Assembly: GCA_039707655.1 (NCBI GenBank)
Contig: CM077671.1
Coordinates: 243,203,095 to 243,267,094 of the forward strand
Direction of reading: 5' to 3'
DNA length: 64,000 bases
DNA from: Elymus sibiricus
Taxonomy: Eukaryota; Streptophyta; Magnoliopsida; Poales; Poaceae
The notes beneath the pieces were generated by a model. It did not search any database. It was not told where the DNA came from and was given only the letters and a program-made list of their open reading frames with translations. Positions 51,794-63,500 of this stretch are shown here, one piece after another; the first letter of the stretch is position 1; each line of letters starts with the position of its first letter. The position numbers and the translations under genes were made by a program.

Positions 51794-53829
51794 TGTACAC
51801 GAAGTGCATCCAATTTTTCCCGTAACCCTCTCAACTTTTTAGCACATGCTATGTGGGTGAAATTATGATACCATGCCAACTTTCAACCATTTCAGAGTTC
51901 ATTTGCAGTGCTTTTCAATTTCAGGGTCATTTTAGCTCAGAATAAATCATGAAATGCATGAAAAATAGCAAATGAAGTCAGAAAAGGGTTGAAAAGTGAT
52001 GATGTGGTTTTGAATGGTGCATATTGAATGCAGAAAGAGTCTTGAGTTAAAATATGTTTAAAAAAATGAAATCCCTTTGTAATAGACGGGTTTTCGTTCG
52101 AAACCCTGATACTTCGAAGGAGATTGTCCAGTTTGTACACGATGTGCATCCAGTTTTCCCCGTAACCCTCTCGACTTTTTAGCACATTCTATGTGGGTGA
52201 AATTATGATACCATGCCAACTTTCAACCATTTCAGAGTTCATTTGCAGTGCTTTTCAATTTCAGGGTCATTTTAGCTCAAAATAAATCATGAAATGCATG
52301 AAAAATAGCAAATGAAGTCAGAAAAGGGTTGAAAAGTGATGATGTGGCTTTGAATGGTGCATATTGAATGCAGAAAGAGTCTTGAGTTAAAATATGTTTA
52401 AAAAAATGAAATCCCTTTGTAATAGACGGGTTTTCGTTCGAAACCCTGATACTTCGAAGGAGATTGTCCAGTTTGTACACGAAGTGCATCCAGTTTTCCC
52501 CGTAACCCTCTCGACTTTTTAGCACATGCTATGTGGGTGAAATTATGATACGATGCCAACTTTCAACTATTTCAGAGATCATTTGCAGTGCTTTTCAATT
52601 TCAGGGTCATTTTAGCTCAAAACAAATCATGAAATGCATGAAAAATAGCAAATGAAGTCAGGAAAGGGTTCAAAAGTGATGACGTGGCTTTGAATGGTGC
52701 ATATTGAATGCAGAAAAAGTCTTGAGTTAAAATATGTTTAAAAAATGAAATCCCTTTGTAATAGACGGGTTTTCGTTCGAAACCCTGATACTTCGAAGGA
52801 GATTGTCCAGTTTGTGCACGAAGTGCATCCAATTTTTCCCGAAACCCTCTCAACTTTTTAGAACATGCTATGTGAGTGAAATTATGATACCATGCCAACT
52901 TTCAACCATTTCAGAGTTCATTTGCAGTGCTTTTCAATTTCAGGTTCATTTTAGCTCAGAATAAATCATGAAATGCATGAAAAATAGCAAATGAAGTGAG
53001 AAAAGGGTTGAAAAGTGATGACGTGGCTTTGAATGGTGCATATTGAATGCAGAAAAAGTCTTGAGTTAAAATATGTTTAAAAAAAGAAATCCCTTTGTAA
53101 TAAACGGGTTTTCGTTCGAAACCCTGATACTTCGAAGGAGATTGTCCAGTTTGTACACGAAGTGCATCCAGTTTTTCCCGTAACCCTCTCGACTTTTTAG
53201 CACATTCTATGTGGGTGAAATTATGATACCATGCCAACTTTCAACCATTTCAGAGTTTATTTGCAGTGCTTTTCAATTTCAGGGTCATTTTAGCTCAGAA
53301 TAAATCATGAAATGGATGAAAATAGCAAATGAAGTGAGAAAAGGGTTGAAAAGTGATGATGTGGCTTTGAATGGTGCATATTGAATGCAAAAAAAGTCTT
53401 GAGTTAAAATATGTTTAAAAAATGAAATCCCTTTGTAATAGACGAGTTTTCGTCCGAAACCGTGATACTTCGAAGGAGATTGTCCAGTTTGTACACGAAG
53501 TGCATTCAATTTTTCCCGTAACCCTCTCAACTTTTTAGCACATGCTATGTGGGTGAAATTATGATACCATGCCAACTTTCAAACATTTCAGAGTTCATTT
53601 GCAGTGCTTTTCAATTTCAGGGTCATTTTAGCTCAGAATAAATCATGAAATGCATGAAAAATAGGAAATGAAGTCAGAAAAGGGTTGAAAAGTGATGATG
53701 TGGCTTTGAATGGTGCATATTGAATGCAGAAAGAGTCTTGAGTTAAAATATGTTTAAAAAATTGAAATCCCTTTGTAATAGACGGGTTTTCATTCGAAAC
53801 CCTGATACTTCGAAGGAGATTGTCCAGTT

Positions 53830-54839
53830 TGTACACGAAGTGCATCCAGTTTTCCCCGTAACCCTCTCAACTTTTTAGCACATGCTATGTGGGTGAATTT
53901 ATGATACGATGCCAACTTTCAACCATTTTAGAGATCATTTGCAGTGCTTTTCAATTTCAGGGTCATTTTAGCTCAAAACAAATCATGAAATGCATGAAAA
54001 ATAGCAAATGAAGTCAGGAAAGGGTTCAAAAGTGATGACGTGGCTTTGAATGGTGCATATTGAATGCAGAAAAAGTCTTGAGTTAAAATATGTTTAAAAA
54101 AATGAAATCCCTTTGTAATAGACGAGTTTTCGTTCGAATCCCTCATACTTCGAAGGAGATTGTCCAGTTTGTACACGAAGTGCATCCAGTTTTTCGCGTA
54201 ACCCTCTCAACTTTTTAGCACATGCTATGTGGGTGAAATTATGATACCATGCCAACTTTCAACCATTTCAGAGTTCATTTGCAGTGCTTTTCAATTTCAG
54301 GGTCATTATAGCTCAGAACAAATCATGAAATGCATGAAAAATAGCAAATGAAGTCAGAAAAGGGTTCAAAAGTGATGACGTGACTTTGAATGGTGCATAT
54401 TGAATGCAGAAAAAGTCTTGAGTTAAAATATGTTTAAAAAAATGAAATCCCTTTGTAATAGACGAGTTTTCGTCCGGAACCCTCATACTACGAAGGAGAT
54501 TGTCCAGTTTGTACACGAAGTGCATCCAGTTTTTCCCGTAACCCTCTCTACTTTTTAGCACATGCTATGTGGGTGAAATTATGATACCATGCCAACTTTC
54601 AACCATTTCAGAGTTCATTTGCAGTGCTTTTCAATTTCAGGGTCATTTTAGCTCAGAATAAATCATGAAATGCATGAAAAATAGCAAATGAAGTCAGAAA
54701 AGGTTGAAAAGTGATGATGTGGCTTTGAATGGTGCATATTGAATGCAAAAATAGTCTTGAACTAAAATATGTTTAAAAAATAGAGTAATAGACGAGTTTT
54801 CGTCCGAAACCCTGATACTTCGAAGGAGATTGTCCAGTT
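53830..54839. repeat. a' b c head block outside domain 1
   Basis: Starts are 53830, 54170 and 54510 (340, 340 and 330 bp). The order and lengths copy the a b c start of U1, U3, U4 and U5. The a' monomer is mixed: its left part is x-like (GATACGATGCC, GAGATCATTTG) and its right part a-like (GTTCGAATCCCTC). It is present again at 62635-63644. Confidence 0.65.
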
Positions 54840-55179
54840 TGTACACGAAGTGCATCCAGTTTTTCCCGTAACCCTCTCAAATTTTTAGAACATGCTATGT
54901 GAGTGAAATTATGATACCATGCCAACTTTCAACCATTTCAGAGTTCACTTGCAGTGCTTTTCAATTTCAGGGTAATTTTAGCTCAGAATAAATCATGAAA
55001 TGCGTGAAAAATAGCAAATGAAGTCAGAAAAGGGTTGAAAAGTGATGATGTGGCTTTGAATGGTGCATATTGAATGCAGAAATAGTCTTGAGTTAAAATA
55101 TGTTTAAAAAAATGAAATCCCTTTGTAATAGACGGGTTTTCGTTCGAAACCCTGATACTTCGAAGGAGATTGTCCAGTT
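54840..55179. repeat. Single w/n-like monomer
   Basis: A 340-bp monomer following class c, with CTCAAATTTTTAGAAC at its start, GTTCACTTGC, AGGGTAATTTT, GCGTGAAAAATAGC and AGAAATAGTCTTGAG. GTTCACTTGC and AGGGTAATTTT recur only in the 8805-bp copy at 63645-63984. Confidence 0.7.
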
Positions 55180-55518
55180 TGTACACGAAGTGCATCCAGT
55201 TTTCCCCGTAACCCTCTCGACTTTTTAGCACATGCTATGTGGGTGAAATTATGATACGATGCCAACTTTCAACCATTTCAGAGATCATTTGCAGTGCTTT
55301 TCAATTTCAGGGTCATTTTAGCTCAAAACAAATCATGAAATGCATGAAAAATAGCAAATGAAGTCAGGAAAGGTTCAAAAGTGATGACGTGGCTTTGAAT
55401 GGTGCATACTGAATGCAAAAAAAGTCTTGAGTTAAAATATGTTTAAAAAAATGAAATCCCTTTGTAATAGACGAGTTTTCGTTCGAAACCGTGATACTTC
55501 AAAGGAGATTGTCCAGTT
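55180..55518. repeat. Chimeric monomer x/g
   Basis: The left part is class x (GATACGATGCC, GAGATCATTTG, AAAACAAATC, GATGACG to 55388). The right part is class g-like (CATACTGAATGCAAA with C at 55409, then GTTCGAAACCGTG). The switch lies in 55389-55408. It links the x-rich domain 3/4 monomers to a k-l-m series like that of U2 and U6. Confidence 0.7.
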
Positions 55519-56196
55519 TGTACACGAAGTGCATCCAGTTTTTCCCATAACCCTCTCAAAATTTTAGAACAAGCTATGTGAGTGAAATTATGATACCATG
55601 CCAACTTTCAACCATTTCAGAGTTCATTTGCAGTGCTTTTCAATTTCAGGGTCATTTTAGCTCAGAATAAATCATGAAATGCATGAAAAATAGCTAATGA
55701 AGTCAGAAAAGGGTTGAAAAGTGATGATGTGGCTTTGAATGGTGCATATTGAATGCAGAAAAAGTCTTGAGTTAAAATATGTTTAAAAAAAGAAATCCCT
55801 TTGTAATAAACGGGTTTACGTTCGAAACCGTGATACTTCGAAGGAGATTGTCCAGTTTGTACACGAAGTGCATCCAGTTTTTCCCATAACCCTCTCGACT
55901 TTTTAGCACATTCTATGTGGGTGAAATTATGATACCATGCCAACTTTCAACCATTTCAGAGTTCATTTGCAGTGCTTTTCAAATTCAGGGTCATTTTAGC
56001 TCAAAACAAATCATGAAATGCATGAAAATAGCAAATGAAGTGAGAAAAGGGTTGAAAAGTGATGATGTGGCTTTGAATGGTGCATACTGAATGCAAAAAA
56101 AGTCTTGAGTTAAAATATGTTTAAAAAAATGAAATCCCTTTGTAATAGACGAGTTTTCGTTCGAAACCGTGACACTTCGAAGGAGATTGTCCAGTT
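55519..56196. repeat. 678-bp dimer k l, copy 1
   Basis: Starts are 55519 and 55858. The pair carries CTTTTCAAATTCAGGG near 55976, a variant repeated in the next dimer. Private changes include TTTTTCCCATAACC (twice), CTCAAAATTTTAG and AATAGCTAATG. Confidence 0.68.
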
Positions 56197-56874
56197 TGTA
56201 CACGAAGTGCATCCAGTTTTTCCCGTAACCCTCTCAAATTTTTAGAACATGCTATGTGAGTGAAATTATGATACCATGCCAACTTTCAACCATTTCAGAG
56301 TTCATTTGCAGTGCTTTTCAATTTCAGGGTCATTTTAGCTCAGAATAAATCATGAAATGCATGAAAAATAGCAAATGAAGTCAGAAAAGGGTTGAAAAGT
56401 GATGATGTGGCTTTGAATGGTGCATATTGAATGCAGAAAAGTCTTGAGTTAAAATATGTTTATAAAAAGAAATCCCTTTGTAATAAACGGGTTTTCGTTC
56501 GAAACCGTGATACTTCGAAGGAGATTGTCCAGTTTGTACACGAAGTGCATCCAGTTTTTCCCGTAACCCTCTCGACTTTTTAGCACATTCTATGTGGGTG
56601 AAATTATGATACCATGCCAACTTTCAACCATTTCAGAGTTCATTTGCAGTGCTTTTCAAATTCAGGGTCATTTTAGCTCAAAACAAATCATGAAATGCAT
56701 GAAAAATAGCAAATGAAGTGAGAGAAGGGTTGAAAAGTGATGATGTGGCTTTGAATGGTGCATACTGAATGCAAAAAAAGTCTTGAGTTAAAATATGTTT
56801 AAAAAAATGAAATCCCTTTGTAATAGACGAGTTTTCGTTCGAAACCGTGATACTTCGAAGGAGATTGTCTAGTG
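56197..56874. repeat. 678-bp dimer k l, copy 2
   Basis: Starts are 56197 and 56535. It shares CTTTTCAAATTCAGGG near 56654. Its first monomer has a shorter A-tract and GTTTATAAAAAG, and the second GTGAGAGAAGGG. The end reads GTCTAGTGTGTAC, an unusual monomer boundary. Confidence 0.68.
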
Positions 56875-57214
56875 TGTACACGAAGTGCATCCAGTTTTTC
56901 CCGTAACCCTCTCAACTTTCTAGCACATTCTATGTGGGTGAAATTATGATACCATGCTAACTTTCAACCATTTCAGAGTTCATTTGCAGTGCTTTTCAAT
57001 TTCAGGGTCATTTTGGCTCAGAATAAATCATGAAATGCATGAAAATAGCAAATGAAGTGAGAAAAGGGTTGAAATGTGATGATGTGGCTTTGAATGGTGC
57101 ATATTGAATGCAGAAAAAGTCTTGAGTTAAAATATGTTTAAAAAAAATGAAATCCCTTTGTAATAGACGAGTTTTCGTCCGAAACCCTCATACTACGAAG
57201 GAGATTGTCCAGTT
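56875..57214. repeat. Class m monomer
   Basis: Starts 56875. It has TTTTGGCTCAG, AAATGTGATG and CCTCATACTACGAAGG like the m monomers at 10504 and 24716. The l m order matches U2 and U6, but the next monomer is f' instead of c'. Confidence 0.68.
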
Positions 57215-59241
57215 TGTACACGAAGTGCATCCAGTTTTTCCCGTAACCCTCTCAACTTTTTAGCACATGCTATGTGGGTGAAATTATGATACCATGCCAA
57301 CTTTCAACCATTTCAGAGTTCATTTGCAGTGCTTTTCAATTTCAGGGTCATTTTAGCTCAGAATAAATCATGAAATGCATGAAAAATAGCAAATGAAGTC
57401 AGAAAAGGGTTGAAAAGTGATGATGTGGCTTTGAATGGTGCATATTGAATGCAGAAAAAGTCTTGAGTTAAAATATGTTTAAAAAAAAGAAATCCCTTTG
57501 TAATAAACGGGTTTTCGTTCGAAACCGTGATACTTCGAAGGAGATTGTCCAGTTTGTACACGAAGTGCATCCAGTTTTTCCCGAAACCCTCTCGACTTTT
57601 TAGCACATTCTATGTGGGTGAAATTATGATACCATGCCAACTTTCAACCATTTGAGAGTTCATTTGCAGTGCTTTTCAATTTCAGGGTCATTTTAGCTCA
57701 GAATAAATCATGAAATGCATGAAAATAGCAAATGAAGTGAGAAAAGGGTTGAAAAGTGATGATGTGGCTTTGAATGGTGCATACTGAATGCAAAAAAAGT
57801 CTTGAGTTAAAATATGTTTAAAAAAATGAAATCCCTTTGTAATAGACGAGTTTTCGTTCGAAACCGTGATACTTCGAAGGAGATTGTCCAGTTTGTACAC
57901 GAAGTGCATCCAGTTTTTCCCGTAACCCTCTCAACTTTTTAGCACATGCTATGTGGGTGAAATTATGATACCATGCCAACGTTCAACCATTTCAGAGTTC
58001 ATTTGCAGTGCTTTTCAATTTCAGGGTCATTTTAGCTCAAAACAAATCATGAAATGCATGAAAAATAGCAAATGAAGTCAGGAAAGGGTGAAAAGTGATG
58101 ATGTGGCTTTGAATGGTGCATATTGAATGCAGAAATAGTCTTGAGCTAAAATATGTTTTAAAAAAATGAAATCCCTTCGTAATAGACGAGTTTTCGTCCA
58201 AAACACTCATACTTCGAAGGAGATTGTCCAGTTTGTACACGATGTGCATCCAGTTTTTCCCCTAACCCTCTCAACTTTCTAGCACATGCTATGTGGGTGA
58301 AATTATGATACCATGCCAACTTTCAACCATTTCAGAGTTCATTTGCAGTGCTTTTCAATTTCAGGGTCATTTTGGCTCAGAATAAATCATGAAATGCATG
58401 AAAATAGCAAATGAAGTGAGAATAGGGTTGAAATGTGATGATGTGGCTTTGAATGGTGCATATTGAATGCAGAAAATGTCTTGAGTTAAAATAGGTTTAA
58501 AAATATGAAATGCCTTTGTAATAGACGAGTTTTCGTCCGAAACCCTGATACTTCGAAGGAGATTGTCCAGTTTGTACACGAAGTGCATCCAGTTTTTCCC
58601 GTAAGCCTCTCAACTTTTTAGCACATGCTATGTGGGTGAAATTATGATACCATGCCAACTTTCAACCATTTCAGAGTTCATTTGAAGTGCTTTTCAATTT
58701 CAGGGTCATTTTAGCTCAGAATAAATCATGAAATGCATGAAAAATAGCAAATGAAGTCAGAAAAGGTTGAAAAGTGATGATGTGGCTTTGAATGGTGCAT
58801 ATTGAATGCAGAAATAGTCTTGAACTAAAATATGTTTAAAAAAATGAGTAATAGACGAGTTTTCGTCCAAAACCCTCATACTTCGAAGGAGATTGTCCAG
58901 TTTGTACACGAAGTGCATCCAGTTTTTCCCGTAACCCTCTCAAATTTTTAGAACATGCTATGTGAGTGAAATTATGATACCATGCCAACTTTCAACCATT
59001 TCAGAGTTCATTTGCAGTACTTTTCAATTTCAGGGTCATTTTAGCTCAAAATAAATCATGAAATGCATGAAAATAGCAAATGAAGTGAGAAAAGGGCTGA
59101 AAAGTGATGATGTGGCTTTGAATGGTGCATATTGAATGCAGAAAAAGTCTTGAGTTAAAATATGTTTAAAAATATGAAATCCCATTGTAATAGACGAGTT
59201 TTCGTCCGAAACCCTGATACTTCGAAGGAGATTGTCCAGTT
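57215..59241. repeat. Six-monomer block f' g' X p c'' d', copy B (2027 bp)
   Basis: Starts are 57215, 57555, 57894, 58234, 58573 and 58903, the same order and total length as 26402-28428. It shares AAGGGTGAAAAG and CTTCGTAATAG in X, ATGAAATGCC in p, and CATTTGAAGTGC and the GTAAGCCTC form at c''. It differs by AGAAAATGTCTTG in p and by GAGTACTT-type changes (CAGTAC at 59017, an extra AfaI site). Confidence 0.72.
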
Positions 59242-60598
59242 TGTACACGAAGTGCATCCAGTTTTTCCCGTAACCCTCTCAACTTTTTAGCACATGCTAT
59301 GTGGGTGAAATTATGATACCATGCCAACTTTCAACCATTTCAGAGTTCATTTGCAGTGCTTTTCAATTTCAGGGTCATTTTAGCTCAGAATAAATCATGA
59401 AATGCATGAAAATAGCAAATGAAGTCAGAAAAGGTTGAAAAGTGATGATGTGGCTTTGAATGGTGCATATTGAATGCAGAAATAGTCTTGATCTAAAATA
59501 TGTTTAAAAAAAATGAAATCCCTTTGTAATAGACGAATTTTCGTCCAAAACCCTCATACTTCGAAGGAGATTGTCCAGTTTGTACACGAAGTGCATCCAG
59601 TTTTTCCCGTAACCCTCTCAAATTTTTAGAACATGCTATGTGAGTGAAATTATGATACCATGCCAACTTTCAACCATTTCAGAGTTCATTTGCAGTGCTT
59701 TTCAATTTCAGGGTCATTTTAGCTCAGAATAAATCTTGAAATGCATGAAAAATAGCAAATGAAGTCAGAAAAGGGTTGAAAAGTGATGATGTGGATTTGA
59801 ATGGTGCATATTGAATGCAGAAAAAGTCTTGAGTTAAAATATGTTTTAAAAAAAGAAATCCCTTTGTAATAAACGGGTTTTCGTTCGAAACCCTGATACT
59901 TCGAAGGAGATTGTCCAGTTTGTACACGAAGTGCATCCAGTTTTTCCCGTAACCCTCTCAACTTTTTAGCACATGCTATGTGGGTGAAATTATGATACCA
60001 TGCCAACTTTCAACCATTTCAGAGTTCATTTGCAGTGCTTTTCAATTTCAGGGTCATTTTAGCTCAAAAGAAATCATGAAATGCATGAAAAATAGCAAAT
60101 GAAGTCAGGAAAGGGTGAAAAGTGATGATGTGGCTTTGAATGGTGCATATTGAATGCAGAAATAGTCTTGAGCTAAAATATGTTTTAAAAAATGAAATCC
60201 CTTCGTAATAGACGAGTTTTCGCCCAAAACCCTCATACTTCGAAGGAGATTGTCCAGTTTGTACACGATGTGCATCCAGTTTTTCCCGTAACCCTCTCAA
60301 CTTTCTAGCACATGCTATGTGGGTGAAATTATGATACCATGCCAACTTTCAACCATTTCAGAGTTCATTTGCAGTGCTTTTCAATTTCAGGGTCATTTTG
60401 GCTCAGAATAAATCATGAAATGCATGAAAATAGCAAATGAAGTGAGAAAAGGGTTGAAATGTGATGATGTGGCTTTGAATGGTGCATATTGAATGCAGAA
60501 AATGTCTTGAGTTAAAATAGGTTTAAAAATATGAAATGCCTTTGTAATAGACGAGTTTTCGTTCGAAACCCTCATACTTCGAAGGAGATTGTCCAGTT
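59242..60598. repeat. Monomers e f'' X p', partial repeat of the six-mer
   Basis: Starts are 59242, 59581, 59921 and 60260. X at 59921 lies 2027 bp after X at 57894, and p' 2026 bp after p. Shared markers are AAGGGTGAAAAG, CTTCGTAATAG, CACGATGTGC and AGAAAATGTCTTG. The repeat breaks in p', which switches to GTTCGAAACCCTC and is followed by TTTTTCGCG, as after class a'. Monomer 59581 has TTTTAAAAAAAG and GTGGATTTGAATGG. Confidence 0.65.
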
Positions 60599-63500
60599 TG
60601 TACACGAAGTGCATCCAGTTTTTCGCGTAACCCTCTCAACTTTTTAGCACATGCTATGTGGGTGAAATTATGATACCATGCCAACTTTCAACCATTTCAG
60701 AGTTCATTTGCAGTGCTTTTCAATTTCAGGGTCATTTTAGCTCAGAATAAATCATGAAATGCATGAAAAATAGCAAATGAAGTCAGAAAAGGGTTGAAAA
60801 GTGATGATGTGGATTTGAATGGTGCATATTGAATGCAGAAAGAGTCTTGAGTTAAAATATGTTTAAAAAAATGAAATCCCTTTGTAATAGACGGGTTTTC
60901 GTTCGAAACCCTGATACTTCGAAGGAGATTGTCCAGTTTGTACACGAAGTGCATCCAGTTTTCCCCGTAACCCTCTCGACTTTTTAGCACATTCTATGTG
61001 GGTGAAATTATGATACCATGCCAACTTTCAACCATTTCAGAGTTCATTTGCAGTGCTTTTCAATTTCAGGGTCATTTTAGCTCAAAATAAATCATGAAAT
61101 GCATGAAAAATAGCAAATGAAGTCAGAAAAGGGTTGAAAAGTGATGATGTGGCTTTGAATGGTGCATATTGAATGCAGAAAGAGTCTTGAGTTAAAATAT
61201 GTTTAAAAAAATGAAATCCCTTTGTAATAGACGGGTTTTCGTTCGAAACCCTGATACTTCGAAGGAGATTGTCCAGTTTGTACACGAAGTGCATCCAGTT
61301 TTCCCCGTAACCCTCTCGACTTTTTAGCACATGCTATGTGGGTGAAATTATGATACGATGCCAACTTTCAACTATTTCAGAGATCATTTGCAGTGCTTTT
61401 CAATTTCAGGGTCATTTTAGCTCAAAACAAATCATGAAATGCATGAAAAATAGCAAATGAAGTCAGGAAAGGGTTCAAAAGTGATGACGTGGCTTTGAAT
61501 GGTGCATATTGAATGCAGAAAAAGTCTTGAGTTAAAATATGTTTAAAAAATGAAATCCCTTTGTAATAGACGGGTTTTCGTTCGAAACCCTGATACTTCG
61601 AAGGAGATTGTCCAGTTTGTGCACGAAGTGCATCCAATTTTTCCCGAAACCCTCTCAACTTTTTAGAACATGCTATGTGAGTGAAATTATGATACCATGC
61701 CAACTTTCAACCATTTCAGAGTTGATTTGCAGTGCTTTTCAATTTCAGGTTCATTTTAGCTCAGAATAAATCATGAAATGCATGAAAAATAGCAAATGAA
61801 GTGAGAAAAGGGTTGAAAAGTGATGACGTGGCTTTGAATGGTGCATATTGAATGCAGAAAAAGTCTTGAGTTAAAATATGTTTAAAAAAAGAAATCCCTT
61901 TGTAATAAACGGGTTTTCGTTCGAAACCCTGATACTTCGAAGGAGATTGTCCAGTTTGTACACGAAGTGCATCCAGTTTTTCCCGTAACCCTCTCGACTT
62001 TTTAGCACATTCTATGTGGGTGAAATTATGATACCATGCCAACTTTCAACCATTTCAGAGTTTATTTGCAGTGCTTTTCAATTTCAGGGTCATTTTAGCT
62101 CAGAATAAATCATGAAATGGATGAAAATAGCAAATGAAGTGAGAAAAGGGTTGAAAAGTGATGATGTGGCTTTGAATGGTGCATATTGAATGCAAAAAAA
62201 GTCTTGAGTTAAAATATGTTTAAAAAATGAAATCCCTTTGTAATAGACGAGTTTTCGTCCGAAACCGTGATACTTCGAAGGAGATTGTCCAGTTTGTACA
62301 CGAAGTGCATTCAATTTTTCCCGTAACCCTCTAAACTTTTTAGCACATGCTATGTGGGTGAAATTATGATACCATGCCAACTTTCAAACATTTCAGAGTT
62401 CATTTGCAGTGCTTTTCAATTTCAGGGTCATTTTAGCTCAGAATAAATCATGAAATGCATGAAAAATAGGAAATGAAGTCAGAAAAGGGTTGAAAAGTGA
62501 TGATGTGGCTTTGAATGGTGCATATTGAATGCAGAAAGAGTCTTGAGTTAAAATATGTTTAAAAAATTGAAATCCCTTTGTAATAGACGGGTTTTCATTC
62601 GAAACCCTGATACTTCGAAGGAGATTGTCCAGTTTGTACACGAAGTGCATCCAGTTTTCCCCGTAACCCTCTCAACTTTTTAGCACATGCTATGTGGGTG
62701 AATTTATGATACGATGCCAACTTTCAACCATTTTAGAGATCATTTGCAGTGCTTTTCAATTTCAGGGTCATTTTAGCTCAAAACAAATCATGAAATGCAT
62801 GAAAAATAGCAAATGAAGTCAGGAAAGGGTTCAAAAGTGATGACGTGGCTTTGAATGGTGCATATTGAATGCAGAAAAAGTCTTGAGTTAAAATATGTTT
62901 AAAAAAATGAAATCCCTTTGTAATAGACGAGTTTTCGTTCGAATCCCTCATACTTCGAAGGAGATTGTCCAGTTTGTACACGAAGTGCATCCAGTTTTTT
63001 GCGTAACCCTCTCAACTTTTTAGCACATGCTATGTGGGTGAAATTATGATACCATGCCAACTTTCAACCATTTCAGAGTTAATTTGCAGTGCTTTTCAAT
63101 TTCAGGGTCATTATAGCTCAGAACAAATCATGAAATGCATGAAAAATAGCAAATGAAGTCAGAAAAGGGTTCAAAAGTGATGACGTGACTTTGAATGGTG
63201 CATATTGAATGCAGAAAAAGTCTTGAGTTAAAATATGTTTAAAAAAATGAAATCCCTTTGTAATAGACGAGTTTTCGTCCGGAACCCTCATACTACGAAG
63301 GAGATTGTCCAGTTTGTACACGAAGTGCATCCAGTTTTTCCCGTAACCCTCTCTACTTTTTAGCACATGCTATGTGGGTGAAATTATGATACCATGCCAA
63401 CTTTCAACCATTTCAGAGTTCATTTGCAGTGCTTTTCAATTTCAGGGTCATTTTAGCTCAGAATAAATCATGAAATGCATGAAAAATAGCAAATGAAGTC

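Larger units (their letters stand above)
51794..60598. repeat. 8805-bp, 26-monomer unit, copy 1
   Basis: Starts run 51794, 52134, 52474, 52813, 53152, 53490, 53830, 54170, 54510, 54840, 55180 and on to 60260. The first ten monomers or so are w w x y u w a' b c plus one. They recur at a constant offset of 8805, with shared rare variants CAGGTTCATTTT, ATGGATGAAAATAGC, CATTCAATTTTTC, GGGTTTTCATTCG, GTGACTTTGAATGG and TCCGGAACCC. The rest contains the dimer, six-monomer block and p-type monomers listed separately. The left limit is uncertain by up to one monomer. Confidence 0.78.

Noticed and set aside
60599..60938. A tightly bounded chimera between monomer 59581 and class w at the 8805-bp join, based on shared GTGGATTTG
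   Set aside because: The left end (TTTTTCGCG) does not match 59581, so GTGGATTTG may be a separate mutation. I only give the join as 60625-60841.
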